Below are positions 22,576 through 34,305 of a stretch of 64,000 bases of DNA, one piece after another. The DNA is from Theristus sp. LFF4_11 (lineage: Eukaryota > Nematoda > Chromadorea > Monhysterida > Xyalidae), in the NCBI GenBank assembly GCA_030248135.1, contig JASANC010005087.1, positions 62,001 to 126,000 on the forward strand. Direction: 5' to 3'. Numbering within the stretch: the first letter of the stretch is position 1; each line of letters starts with the position of its first letter. A program made the position numbers and the translations under genes. Below the pieces are notes generated by a model. That model made no database searches, was not told the origin of the DNA, and was given only the letters and a program-made list of their open reading frames with translations.

Positions 22576-25500
22576 ATGTTGAAATTGTGTGCGACTGCCG
22601 TATTGATCGCGGGGCTGGTCCACGCTCAGCCTGGTCCCGGGCCTGAGTGCACCCATTTGGGACCACCGAAACCGCCGTATCTGAACGCCGAACCAACGGT
22701 AAAAACGTTTTTCTTTCCGCTCGTGTTTTTTACTTTCGATTTCTGATTAATTGAGGTGAGCGAGCATCTAGTGCTACTAAATTCGCTTAGAATCGAATTT
22801 AGTAAGGAGTTTAGCACGGCGAGTTTAGTACTGAGTTTGGTAGTGAGTTACGTAGCGAGTTTAGTAGACGTGTTAATATCTAGATAAATGAACTTAGTAA
22901 AAAGTGTAGTGGTGAGTTTCGCAATGAGTTTCGTGGTGAGTTTGGTAAAGCCAGCTTAATAGCGAGTTTAGTAATGAATTTAATAATGAGTTTAGTAGTC
23001 AGTTCAGTAATTAGTTTAGTAGCAAGTTTAGTACTATGTTTACCAAGCGATTTTTATGAGCCAGTTTCTTTAGTTTAGTTTGAGTTTGTAATCAGTTTAG
23101 TAATGAGTTCAGTAGCGACGTTTGACTCGAATGGTCATATTTTAGTTTTAGCCGAACCTCTGTCCTGTTTGTATTTTCTTGCGTGCACTTTCTCTCCGTA
23201 TCTCATGATGTCTGAACAGTTTTTAGCGGAGCCTCCTGCGAAATAAAATGAATAAAGTGTCACAGCGTCGCTTCTCGAGTGCTCGTTGCTTGAAAAGACT
23301 CATCGTTGCCCGTTTTCTTTTTTACCACACAGACGCCCCGAGCACATCCGGTCTTGGTGCACCAACTGGTCTCGCCCGTTTGCTTCCAACGTGATCATCT
23401 GCAGTTCCAGTGCGTGCGCGTCTGCTCCGCGTTGGCCGTACTGAAACCGGTGCCGTGCGACCCGGAGAACCCGAGTTCGCATTTTTGTTTTTTTGTTTTT
23501 CTTTGTTAGTTTTTAATTTTTGACTTTTTTCAGCTTTTTCTTTGTTGGAAGTTCTTGTGTGGTGTGCATAGTAGAGCAGTTACCCAATGTGAACTGTGCC
23601 AATATTTCTCTCTATTATAACAGAGTGTATACTGTCGTCAGACTACTATTGTGGATTTATTCAAACGTGTCCGGACTAAAATGACGTCATTTGCTTTAAA
23701 AAACGCCCGTTTGTCAAAGTACAGGCACTAAAATTTCAGTTTGGTGTGACTGATTCGACATTCACCATTTGTTTACGGGAAGAAATCGGCTAAACGGAAA
23801 GTCTGGTTTGCTGTGAACGATAAGCGCATGTTTTGCGGTACATGACGTCATTTCACTGGGACAAGTTTGAAAAAATAAGTCATACTACTGTGATCTTTTA
23901 TTTTGGTCCCGCAACTCAATGCGCCCATAGATATGTAGGTAAACAGTTGCGTGCAGGCAGGACGCGGGAATTCAAAATTGGTGAAGTGATCCGAGTCCCC
24001 TACATAGAGCCGAGTCACTTAGGCGACTTTGAATCGCCACATAAAGATTGAAACTAGTTTTTTTCACATCTGCACACGCATTCAGTCGCGGAACATAAAA
24101 AATTGGTATTATTAAGAAACTGAAAAAAATCTTATCCGAAAATACCGTCGCAGACCCAGAGGCGCCGTGTCGTCGTCTGAAGTGGGTGCGTCCCTGTTTC
24201 TGGACGTCGCACGCCGCGTGTCGCGTCGACGATCAAAATGTGCCGTGTCCTACTTGTAAGTGGGGGGGGGGCATTTGCCGTGGAAGTCCATCCGCATTTG
24301 AAATCATTCAATTTTTCAAAGTCCAAAGACGTGGTAATTCAAAATCGGTGAAGTCACCCAAGTTTCGGATCGGGTGACTTTCGCAGCTTCAAGTTACCGC
24401 AGCAAGCAGCCAGCGATTAGGAAATGGCCGATTAACCATGGCAGTTTTTTCGGCTCGTGTAGTATTCTGGCCCGCGAAATTTCGGCCCGAAGAATTCCGG
24501 CCCGCTCATTCCGGCCCGAAGAATTCCGGTCCGAAGATTTCCGGCCTGAAGAGTTCTGGCCAGACAATTCCGGCCCGAAGAATTCCGGCCCTATGAATTC
24601 CGACCCGGAGAATTCCGGCCCGATAAATTTTTGCCAGCACGAACAATATCAAACCACACAAAAGTGATTTTTTGCTTAAAAAATATCGATGTTCACGTCG
24701 TGAATAAATAAATTCATACAGCTAGTTTGAAGCTTTGTTAGCCGTGTAGAATTAGACCTGAGGTTTTTTCCAGCAAGTTGAACACAATGATTTGTGATTT
24801 TGCACCAGAGCCTCCCCCCTTGAAATTTGCTGGACACTCCACCAGCAAAATTTGCTTGAAATTTTTTGAGACACCGAAAAAGTCACGTCTGAAATAATAA
24901 AAATGCAAACCAGGAAGCAAGATCACGCAAGTTAAAAAAATACAGAAATAATACCAAGAAGGACAAAAAACACAGCACAATCAAAAATCAGTTAATAATT
25001 TATGGTTCGCAAATCCTAGTTCGTGATATGAAAAATAATCTTTTTATTTATTATTTTGGAAAAAAGGTTTCTCTTTCTAAAAAAATCAAACAAGACAAGA
25101 AATTTTTGAACATAATTGAAAATACACCGTGACATGTGAACATCGATATTTTATTACCAAAACATCACTTCGTGTGGTTTAATATTGTTCGTGCTGACGA
25201 AAATTCATCGGGCCGGAATTCTCCGGGCCGGAACTCTGCGGGCCGGAATTCTTCGAGACGGAATTATCCCAGGCCGGAAATCTTCGGGCCGGAATTCTTC
25301 GGGACGGAATTCTTCGGGTCGGAATGAGCGGGCCGGAACTCTTCAGGCCGGAATTAGCGGGCCGGAATTGTACCCCCCGGTTTTTTTCAGGGTGCACGGA
25401 GTAAAAGAGACAACGGATACTACAATGTATCTAAAGGGAAAACGTTTCACTGAAATCCTTGTTATAGGGCCAATAAATTTGCCGTCTCATTGTGATAATT

Positions 25501-28500
25501 TCAGGCCAGCCTCCCGAAGAAGGATAAACGAGGAAGAAGAAACGCGAAGAATGGTTTTCCAATTAGAAGAATGTTTTCAAGATTTTGATCTTATTGATCG
25601 AGTCATGCTTTTATGATTGCAGATTTTTACTGCGATCATTCTTCAATCTATGCTATTATCCTCTTTTTAATAAAATTGTGTTATCAGTGTAGTTTTCTAT
25701 GAAATTACCGTAAAGTCTTGCATATAAGGTTCCTCCCACTTATAAGATCCCCACCCAAAAGTGGGCGGAGTGTCACACGGCGGGAAACCAAAAATTCAAA
25801 ATTTTGACTTGGTCAAAATCCTATCCCGTTTATAAGGGCCGGAATTCCTAATGTTCGGTTTATAAGACCTCCTCCCACTTATAAGGTTGTCACACGAAAT
25901 TCCACTTTTTTCAGAAATTTTTGATTTTCAAATTTGGGGGGGGTACAATTCCGGCCCGCTAATTCCGGCCTGAAAAATTCCGGCCCGCTAATTCCGGCCC
26001 GAAGAATTCCGGCCCGGAGAATTTTCGCCAGCACGAACAATATTAAACCACACAAAGTGATTTTGGTAATGAAATAATAAAATAAAAATATCGATGTTCA
26101 CATGTTACAATGTATTTTCAATGATGTTTGTCCTGTTTGCTTTTTTGGAAAGTGAAACCTTTTGGAAAAAAAGAAACTACAACTAAATTTTTAAATTTTT
26201 TTATCATGAACAGGATTTGTGACCCTTTTACCTTATCAAAAAGGCTTGGCTTAGGATTAGGAACCTACAACAAGTCACTGCAAGCAAGTTCTAAACAAAA
26301 ATAAAAAATCACTTAAGAATTTATTTACCAAAAATCACTTCGTGTGGATTAATATTGTTCTTGCTGGCGAAAATTCTCCGGGCCGGAATTCTTCGGGCCG
26401 GAATTCTTCGGGCCGGAATGAGCGGGCCGGAATTCTACGGGCCGGAATTTCGCGGGCCGGAATAGTACACGAGCCTTCAAATTTATATAAGGAGACCTTA
26501 TATGCAAGACTTTACGGTGATCACATTCGTAGCATGTTGAGGTTTAACTGAAATGAAATATCTAAACAAGCAATCAGATAAAAAAAATGCAAAACTTACA
26601 TATTTTAATAATTAAAATACGTACATTAAAAGTTCTTTAGGCCAGCTAAGTATGCACGCATGAAATTAGTTTATATTTGCGGTAAATTAAAATATTTGTC
26701 GAAATTGTTTTTTTCACCAACTATGCAAAAAGCCAACAATGGTAAACAAACAGCAATAACGGATGATTGTTTAAGCTATGTATGTAAATAACGTAGTTGT
26801 TTAATGAATGTAATCCTCTTAAGAGTCGCTCTCCCAGAAAGTCGAACTTCTCAAAGGACCCATGCGAAACGAAAAAAAAAATTGTTTCAAATTGAATCGC
26901 CGCCGCCAGATAGTTGTTAGTTATGATAAAAAAATAACACACACAAAGTTTCAGCTCTCAACTCCTAGTCTACGCGTGACAGCGGGCTTCCTGTCTGTTA
27001 AGGGAGGACTAATAGGGACGCACGCAAACTAGGAGTTTTGGTTGACTGCTTTGTTCTCCACACCACGTGCACCAAAAACACTCATCAAGCACTCATTTTG
27101 TAGCTACGGACTCAGAGAATACGTGATTCAATTTTCGTGCAAAAATATTCACGCACACGAATTATATGAGCAATTGAAACATTGCTTTGTGGAGAAAAAA
27201 GTCAAAAAAATGCATGTCTGCTGAATTGTGTGCCCTCTCATTGCCAAACAACGCTTCACATCCGTTAGCTTTTTCTTGTGCGTAACCCACATGAACTGTA
27301 GTTTATCCGACGCACAACAAATCACCCGGAAATAGTGGGCCAAGTTTGCTAGGGGCACCTTTAGAGCAGGTCAAAGGATGAAAAAAGTCAAAAAATGCAT
27401 GTCTGCTGAATTGTGTGCCCTCTCATTGCCAAACAACGCTTCACATCCGTTAGCTTTTTCTTGTGCGTAACCCACATGAACTGTAGTTTATCCGAAACAC
27501 AACAAATCACCCGGAAATAGTGGGCCAAGTTTGCTAGGGGCACCTTTAGAGCAGGTCAAAGGGTGAAAAAAGTCAAAAAATGCATGTCTGCTGAATTGTG
27601 TGCTCTCTCATTGCCAAACAACGCTTCACATCCGTTAGCTTTTTCTTGTGCGTAACCCACAGGAACTGTAGTTTATCCGACGCACAACAAATCACCCGGA
27701 AATAGTGGGCAAAGTTTGCTAGCGGCACCTTTAGAGCAGGTCAAAGGATGAAAAAAGTCAAAAAAATGCATGTCTGCTGAATTGTGTGCCCTCTCATTGC
27801 CAAACAATGCTTCACATCCGTTAGCTTTTTCTTGTGCGTAACCCACAGGAACTGTAGTTTATCCGAAACACAACAAATCACCCGGAAATAGTGGGCAAAG
27901 TTTGCTAGGGACACCTTTAGAGCAGGTCAAAAGGTGAAAAAAGTCAAAAATGCATCTCTCTTGAATTGTGTGCCCTCTCATTGCCAAACAACGCTTCACA
28001 TCCGTTAGCTTTTTCTTGTGCGTAACCCACAGGAACTGTAGTTTATCCGACGCACAACAAATCACCCGGAAATAGTAGGCAAAGTTTGCTAGGGGCACCT
28101 TTAGAGCAGGTCAAAGGATGAAAAAAGTCAAAAAAATGCATGTCTGCTGAATTGTGTGCCCTCTCATTGCCAAACAATGCTTCACATCCGTTAGCTTTTT
28201 CTTGTGCGTAACCCACAGGAACTGTAGTTTATCCGAAACACAACAAATCACTCGGGAATAGTGGGCAAAGTTTGCTGGGCGCACCTTTAGAGCAGGTCAA
28301 AAGGTGAAAAAAGTCAAAAAATGCATGTCTGCATGATTCGTGTGCGTGAATATTTTTGCACGAAAATTGAATCACGTATTCTCTGAGTCCGTAGCTACAA
28401 AATGAGTGCTTGATGAGTGTTTTTGGTGCACGTGGTGTGGAGAACAAAGCAGTCAACCAAAACTCCTAGTTTGCGTGCGTCCCTATTAGTCCTCCCTTAA

Positions 28501-31232
28501 CAGACAGGAAGCCCGCTGTCACGCGTAGACTAGGAGTTGAGAGCTGAAACTTTGTGTGTGTTATTTTTTTATCATAACTAACAACTATCTGGCGGCGGCG
28601 ATTCAATTTGAAACAATTTTTTTCGTTTCGCTGGAGGTTCGAATTTCTGGGACAGCGACTCTTAAAATGGTCAAGTCCGTCAATTGATGAATGGTTATTT
28701 TTAAACTAATGCTTACTTATTGTTGTTTATTCAAGATTACGCCCACTAGATACCGATTTATGAATATTGAATTTTACGACGATTTTGTGGCCGTAACGGG
28801 ATAGAAGACAAAGAATACAGTTTATTCTTGGTTGTGTTCTGCATGTATGTATGTATTTTGTTTATAAATCATCTCTTCTCGTTCCGTTTTTATCATTTCA
28901 CGAATTCTCTAAGACCTTGTTATTGCAAAAACTTTGTATCTTCTGGTTATATTGCTTACAGATCATGCCGCCACACCCAAGTTGTTGACGCTACAAATAG
29001 AACACACACTACCACCAAGAATTTGAAAACTTTTCTATTGTTTTTGTCATTAGGACCAATCGAAACACTGAATTTACCAGGCAACACAGCCCAGCTACAC
29101 ATTTCTGATTTGAACACAAAAGGTTCGATTTATTGGAAAGTTTATTACACAAGTATTATTCGAACTGCTTTTGTTGTCTCATTTTCATTTTCGAATTCGA
29201 ACACTTGTTTGTTTCACTTTTCTATCACGCTTTTCAGACGCTAATCCTGTGTTTTGCACCAAAATGTTTTCAACGGCTAATAACAAAACTCTGAACATCT
29301 CAGCCAAGAAAAAAGTGTTGGGATAAATAAAACCTTTGAAAACTAACATTTCTTTCAAAAAAAGCAACTTGCAACTTTTGAAAAGACAACCACCGAATTT
29401 CCGCTGGTTACACTTTTTTCTCATAACCATTCTATTGTCAGTGCAGTGTGGCACCTTTTTCAGCTTGGTATTTGGTTTCCCAGCCCGGTTTTTTGTCACG
29501 GTGGTTGATAATAGCGCAGCTGCAATACCACAACAAAGTCGTCTATTTTTAGGTTGTTTACGTGGTCGGCTGAGTGATTTCACGTGAATTGTTAGATTAA
29601 ACTTGGCCTATTTTGCCATTTGGCCTGTTATTGATCAATTTAGGGAGGAAACCCGTTTCTGATTCACAAGCAAAGTCACATTTACGTAATTCAATTTGAT
29701 TTTCTTTGAATGTTTACACGGAAAGCCATTTACATTCCGATGTATGGCTCGGACTGAAAATCCTTTGTTATCTTCAAGACCACGGCGGCTTGTGTTTGCT
29801 TCAGTTGGTACAGTCTGCTTTTGAATTTGAAACGATCAGAAACCGAAAAACCCTCTAAACTCGTTACATTGCCAAGCACGCGCACCGCAAGCAGAAAACC
29901 AGCAATAGCTGTAGCTGTAGACAGACGCTCAAGGCTTTGTACGATTTTTCAGGCGACCAACTGTCTGTGAGGCGCTTCATTTTTGTACAGAACGAACACA
30001 AAAAAAACGTCTTATTTATCCGAGAACGCGTGGTTGATTCTGCCAACTCGGTCTGGGCCGCGGGGAACGGTTGCTACCGTGTTGGTCTCAGCACGATCTG
30101 ACAGCAGCCGTTTTATCTGATCCTCAGGATCAGAATTTTGGTGCGGTTAAGTATAAAAACCCGTTTATACCTGACCTGTGCAGGCGTACGTCAACGTATG
30201 AATGTATGGTCCATTTTTTAAACGTGTCCCACTGAAATGACGTCATGTGCTGCAAAACATGCGCTTGTCGTTCACAGCAAACCAGACTTTCCGTTTAGCC
30301 GATTTCTTCCCATAAACAAATGGTGAATGTCGAATCAGTCACACCAAACTAAAATTTTAGTGCCTGTACTTTGACAAACGGGCGTTTTTAAACCAAATGA
30401 CGTCATTTTAGTCCGGACACGTTTGAATAAATCCACAATAGTATGAAATAACACGAGACGTCCGTGACGTGACGTGCCGTGCCGTCAGGTCTCGTGTTAT
30501 TGCATACTACATGGACCGTTTATACCCGACGTACGTCGACGTACGTCTCCATACGTCAGGTGAAAGTGGGCCTTAGGTCTGGGAAGTTTCGTTGTTTGTT
30601 TAATTTTAGCATGCTCCATTTTCCATCATGTATTAATAGACGGTACAGTCCAAAACATACCCCAGAGTAAACAGATCGTGTCAAAACCAAGTACAGTAGC
30701 AGCGGCACTTCGTTGTCGTCGAGATCTTTTGGCGTACACTAACCGAATAAACCGCGCTCTAAAACCAGAAAAATCCTGTTCAATTTTTATGACATATTCT
30801 CTTCTCTATGTTCGTGAATGGTACGGCGGGAAAAATCGGCCCGCACATCTATGAGCAATATTTTTTCGTTGATACATTATTCTCAATTTTTTCCTGTTGT
30901 TGTTGTTGGTGGTGGTGGCGGTATCCATCCAGGATTCGCTTCGTGCATCCCGAAAATTTGTGTGTGTACATGTAATGGAGAATTTTTCGATATGTGCGGT
31001 ATGCGCCGCATTTCACCGCTATGCGGTAAACACACGCGCAACCTCGTGTGTACTTTTTTTATGTTGATTCGTGGTGTGTGTTTGATGTTGTTCTGTCAAT
31101 AATTTTATTGCCAGCACAGGTGTTTTTCATTTTTTCTATGACAACTGCACAGGGTTTGTTATGGCTTTTTGCTTTTGCAGGGTGACCACAACTGTGAGGT
31201 GTGTAGCCACACGGTCCACTTGACTCCGTGCT
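22576..31232 (+). CDS. Secreted Cys-rich protein of unknown family
   Basis: Exon 1 (22576-22698) starts with a clear signal peptide (MLKLCATAVLIAGLVHA) followed by a Pro/Gly-rich segment with ECTHLG. Exon 2 (23333-23474) and exon 3 (24154-24255, ending at a perfect TT|GTAAGT donor) join in phase and carry about 10 cysteines (VCFQRDHLQFQCVRVCSA; APCRRLKW; HAACRVDDQNVPCPTC). Cys-rich coding resumes at about 30933-31045 (CIPKICVCTCNGEFFDMCGM) and ends with 31179-31232 (GDHNCEVCSHTVHLTPC, stop). Exon 3 cannot splice directly to 30933, because the joint codon would be TGA. At least one exon between 24256 and 30932 is therefore missing from the model, or these are two genes. No known disulfide-rich family was recognised. 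It is probably an extracellular or venom/defence-like small protein by form only. Confidence 0.5.
22780..23125 (+). repeat. Degenerate GAGTTTAGTA minisatellite in intron 1
   Basis: Repeated variants of GAGTTTAGTAxxGAGTTTAGTA with a period of roughly 12-16 bp fill most of the first intron of the Cys-rich gene. Units are irregular and mixed with unrelated bases, which suggests an old array. Confidence 0.7.
23646..23880 (+). mobile_element. TGACGTCA-bearing MITE (family C), copy 3
   Basis: GTGGATTTATTCAAACGTGT at the left and ACTGGGACAAGTTTGAAAAA at the right are inverted ends, each followed inward by ATGACGTCAT. It lies in intron 2 of the Cys-rich gene and abuts a family B MITE. Confidence 0.8.
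23888..24110 (+). mobile_element. MITE family B, copy 3
   Basis: ATTTTGGTCCCGCAACTCAA start, GACGCGGGAATTCAAAATTG core, GCATTCAGTCGCGGAACATA end. It sits directly after the family C element and about 45 bp before exon 3 of the Cys-rich gene. Confidence 0.8.
24452..25379. mobile_element. GAATTCCGGCCCG-armed foldback element, copy A
   Basis: Both arms are tandem 15-bp units (GAATTCCGGCCCGAA and variants) in inverted orientation around an AT-rich core with a second inverted pair (CACGAACAATATCAAACCAC / GTGTGGTTTAATATTGTTCG). The flanking duplication is GTTTTTTC (24444-24451 and, with one extra T, 25380-25388). It split a family D MITE: GGCCGATTAACCATGGCA lies on the left and TTCAGGGTGCACGGAG on the right. 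Confidence 0.85.
25708..26517. mobile_element. TA-flanked MITE family E, copy 1 (interrupted)
   Basis: Ends are CCGTAAAGTCTTGCATATAA and TTATATGCAAGACTTTACGG. TA precedes the left end, and TG follows the right end (mutated). The internal TCCCACTTATAAG blocks match the uninterrupted copy at 35001-35262. Foldback copy B is inserted into it at 25936-26475. Confidence 0.85.
25936..26475. mobile_element. GAATTCCGGCCCG-armed foldback element, copy B
   Basis: Nested in the family E MITE with a perfect 9-bp duplication TTCAAATTT (25927-25935 and 26476-26484). The ends (GGGGGGTACAATTCCGGCCC and GGGCCGGAATAGTACACGAG) match those of copy A in opposite order. The core contains TTATCAAAAAGGCTTGGCTT followed by TTAGGATTAGGAACC, which is shared with elements near 40.8 and 43.5 kb. 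Confidence 0.9.
26823..28671. mobile_element. TTAA foldback with 185-bp repeats, copy 2 (reduced)
   Basis: TTAA lies on both sides (26819-26822 and 28672-28675), with the same ends as the nested element at 5124-9823. The arms 26823-27207 and about 28333-28671 are nearly identical to that copy. Between them are only about six 185-bp units, all in one orientation, and the spacer is absent. The array therefore lost its inverted half or never gained it. It lies in an intron of the Cys-rich gene. Confidence 0.9.
28672..30207. other. Intron-like sequence without recognisable genes
   Basis: Sequence between the 185-bp repeat foldback and the next MITE. A possible acceptor TTGCTTACAG ends at 28971 and could open a short exon of the Cys-rich gene, but no donor or cysteine-rich reading follows convincingly. 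The two opposing open frames at 29185-29587 show no domain. Confidence 0.35.
30208..30443 (-). mobile_element. TGACGTCA-bearing MITE (family C), copy 4
   Basis: Reverse-oriented, with ends TTTTTTAAACGTGTCCCACT and GGACACGTTTGAATAAATCC and ATGACGTCAT near both ends. It is embedded between the halves of palindromic GTACGTC-rich sequence (30184-30208 and 30528-30560), so it may have inserted into an older hairpin. Confidence 0.8.
30444..30508. repeat. AATAACACGAGAC hairpin
   Basis: AATAACACGAGACGTCC at the left and GTCTCGTGTTATT at the right form an inverted repeat around CGTGACGTGACGTGCCGTGC. It directly follows the family C MITE. Function unknown; it has the shape of a hairpin MITE core. Confidence 0.6.
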
Positions 31233-32791
31233 AATTCGCTGTACTAGTTTTAATTTTTTAGCGAATATCCAGTGAATAGTAGGTAAATAAGAACAGAGAA
31301 TTTTAAAACTTTATTTCTTCTTTCTTCTTTTTAGACAACGCCGGCATTCTTGAGACGTTTTGTGACCTTTGAAACTTTGAACCTTGTTTTTTCGGAGATT
31401 GATTATTGCCCCCAAAGGCCTCATTTCGCGATGAGAATTGCGCCACGCAGGCGACAAAAAACTCAAATTAATTCTGCCCACACACCCTGTGCGTGTGTCG
31501 GTCTTTCTTTGAGCAACAGAGGCACCCAAATGCGCACGTATGCGCTTTTTTCCCGTCAAACTATTGTGAACACTTATATTATCGCTGCGTAAAAAAGTGA
31601 GCAATAAAGTAAACGACTTTTCGATCACAGACTTAACGGCAGTTTTTTTTCTAAAGTCAACAAAAAATTTTTCTTGGAGACGCGGGAAGTTATTCATCCA
31701 GTGATGAACATTGTACCTGTGTGCGGTCATATTGAAAAATCATATTATTTATTTTCATTGCTCTGTTTACAGATTATAAGCTAGGGTGACACTTATCTGG
31801 GTTTTCTCCATAAACTCCAGCAATTTTCGATTACATACGTACATTTCGCGGCATTTTGTGTTTGCTCAGAAATTTGCGCTGCTTGCCTGGCTGACTGGTT
31901 TTATCTTTATTTCAAATTGTTTAAGGCACAAATAGTGCATTTCACGTACATTTTCGTTTTCTGTGTTCAAAATGAACAGTTTTCGCTCTCAATTTCTCTG
32001 TGAGTGTTTCTTGGCGCAAGAAACGTGAATCACGGATTTTTGCTTTGTAAAAATTCTTTCGTACATTCATGTTGAAGAATTTTTTTAAATAATCTAACAA
32101 AACATCATTCACATAAGCGCTGGTGTGTGAAAAAACCGAAGAGAGAATTTGTCAGACGTCAAATGGTTTTTCTGTTGTTGAAAATTTCAGTTTTTTTGTT
32201 TTTAATGTCCAACTACAGTCACACACCAGCTTCACCCGGCTCATTATTGCTTTTGTTTTTGCACTCGCCCAGACACCTTCTCAGAGCTGCTGGTGACGCG
32301 GCTGTTCTTTGATGGTGAAAGCATCTTTGTAAGTGCCAGTCGTTTTCGTAATTTTCTACCTCCAGAAAAGTCTTTCTGCACGACGCATTTAGAAAACCAA
32401 GTACTTATTTCAAGAAAATTCTTCTGTTTTCAATTGTAATCATTTGGAAACGGCCTCATTTTCCAAGCCAGGCCCGGATCAGGTTGCACCGACAATGCGA
32501 GTAAACAACTTCGAGGCTAATGTTTTTTTTTGTTGGTAGGCTTATGTAGCTGTTTTTCTCAGTTCAAGCTTTCAAAATCTGTCATTGTAAAATGTGCGTT
32601 TTTTTTGAGGAGAAAAACTTTTAGATACTCAAAACCGGGTTTAGTTTCGTTTTGTTTCGACCGTTTTTTGTTGCTTTAAGGTGTTTCGTGTTGACATAGT
32701 CTGAAGAATTCTTCACTGTCACATGTTGCCTTTCTGTATTCAACCTTTTGCACTTGACTTGCAAGCGTTTACAAAATCAAAATCATTTCAG
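31233..32791. other. Intergenic / possible 5' exon region of the next gene
   Basis: No protein family is seen. TATTTCTTCTTTC tracts follow the Cys-rich stop codon. A strong donor (CTTT|GTAAGT, exon side ending 32328) suggests a 5' exon for the gene whose coding exon starts near 32792, but the phase does not give an open joint from the visible ATGs, so the true first exon is unresolved. Confidence 0.3.
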
Positions 32792-33750
32792 CTTCAAAAC
32801 TATATGTCACATTCGCCATATTGTATTTCACTTCGCCAAAGAGAAACAACCTAGCAAAAATACCAAAAACGGCGGCCGTCTGCGAGAGCGCGTTTTATCG
32901 AGAACAGTTCAAGGCGAACAGTTTGAGTTCGAGTTCAAACGAACCAATCAGCTACGCTGGCTCCGCCTCGTTCGAGTTCGCCAATTCAAATGCGCCTGCC
33001 GAGTGCACGACGGCGAGTCCAAGTGCTGGCGTCGCCGGTGGCGCCGTTGCGGTCGGCCGCAAAAGGGTGTCACGATTTACGGTCGTGAAATGCGTGTCGC
33101 CCGACTCGGAGGTCGTCTTCAGCAACGCCAAGGCCAACACCAACAACAACAGCAACACGACAACTCCAACGCCAACGCCAACGCCAATCGAACCGCCCGT
33201 CAACCGGTTGGCTGCGGTGAACTCAATCTGGAATCAGGCAATGATCGCGGCGGCGGCGACGACCAAAAACAACAACAACAAGAAGAATGATAATGAAAGC
33301 AGCGATTTGAACAACCGCATGTCGACGGAGCTCGAGCGAATCACGCACGAGGACATTCGCGCGTTGGTCGCGCACTGCGAAATACCGCAGGCGCAGCTCG
33401 CCGTGAAATCACAATTCGAGGCGACTCTGGAGAGTTTCGCTCAATCAGCCGATGATAATTACGACAATGTGCGGACGTATCCATCCGTGAAACTGGACAG
33501 CAAGACGAAAAGTCACGATCAACTGCTGAAACTGATGAAACATTGCTCGTTTGCGGACGAACATGGTCTGCCGCTCTGTCGACAGTACTCGGCGCCAAAG
33601 TCGTTCTCGCGTCTCGTGTCCCTGATTCAGGAAGGCGACGAGGAGGACGACGGTGATGGTGCGGACGACAACGACAATGGCGACTTGGACAAGCAGCACA
33701 ATGATTTCATCCTGGAGATGCTGACGGCCGACTTCGATTTAAGTGATTGA
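32792..33750 (+). CDS. Unrecognised low-complexity protein with RFxV motif and acidic C terminus
   Basis: A long open exon (about 319 codons) follows a good acceptor (AATCATTTCAG ending 32791). The first in-frame ATG inside it is at 33241, so the real N terminus probably lies in an unseen upstream exon. Visible in order: Ser/Asn/Ala-rich stretch; KRVSRFTVVKC, which contains R-F-x-V, the docking motif bound by OSR1/SPAK kinases; poly-Thr-Pro and Asn runs; a helical-looking TELERITHEDIRALVAHCEI; RQYSAP, which fits a mode-1 14-3-3 site; then a DEEDDGDGADDNDNGDLD acidic block ending FILEMLTADFDLSD. GC-rich codon use confirms coding. The motif reading is inference, and no family could be assigned. 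Confidence 0.6.
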
Positions 33751-34284
33751 AAGCAAAGTGCAGATGATTTTAAAAATTGCGTGGACCTGAACAAATAAGT
33801 TTTGGAATTCTGTTTTTAGATGCTGATTAAATTCTGTATAGTTGCAGCAAATGATTTTATTGTACTGTATTTGCTTTGGAAAAACTCGGTTAGTTTCAAC
33901 GTGAAGCGGAAAAAAATAGATCAAATTGATCTGCAAAAGATCCATTGCAGTTTGCGCAAACTGAGCCGAGGTCTTGTTCAAACCACTTATCCGGATGTTT
34001 GTTTGTGTTTTCATTGATTTTAACACCCGTCAACATTTCGGTTTTTCAACAACAAAATTTTTCTACTCAAATGAGCTTTGTGATATATCGCGAGAGTGCA
34101 ATTTTTGTGACTTTCGATGTGTTTCTTTCATTTTAATGCTATTTTTGTCGAACATGCATGAGCTTTTTCGCTTTTTTGGGTATCAGTCGTGTCATATAAT
34201 ATATTTGCGCTTTTTTGTTTTCGATATGCTTTTTTCGATGTTGTTTCTGTTTCTGTGAACACGGATCCACTCGCACGTGATTGA

Positions 34285-34290
34285 AATAAA
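34285..34290 (+). terminator. Poly(A) signal of the RFxV-motif gene
   Basis: AATAAA in TTGAAATAAAAAGTG, about 535 nt after the stop codon at 33750. It is followed by a T-rich stretch (CTTGTTTTTTTC) that could be the downstream element. Confidence 0.55.
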
Positions 34291-34305
34291 AAGTGTTGGA
34301 AACTC

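Noticed and set aside
24374..26551. Proteins rich in GRNSSGRNSS or Pro-Glu-Phe repeats
   Set aside because: They are translations of the GAATTCCGGCCCG satellite arms of foldback elements; both strands and several frames are open.
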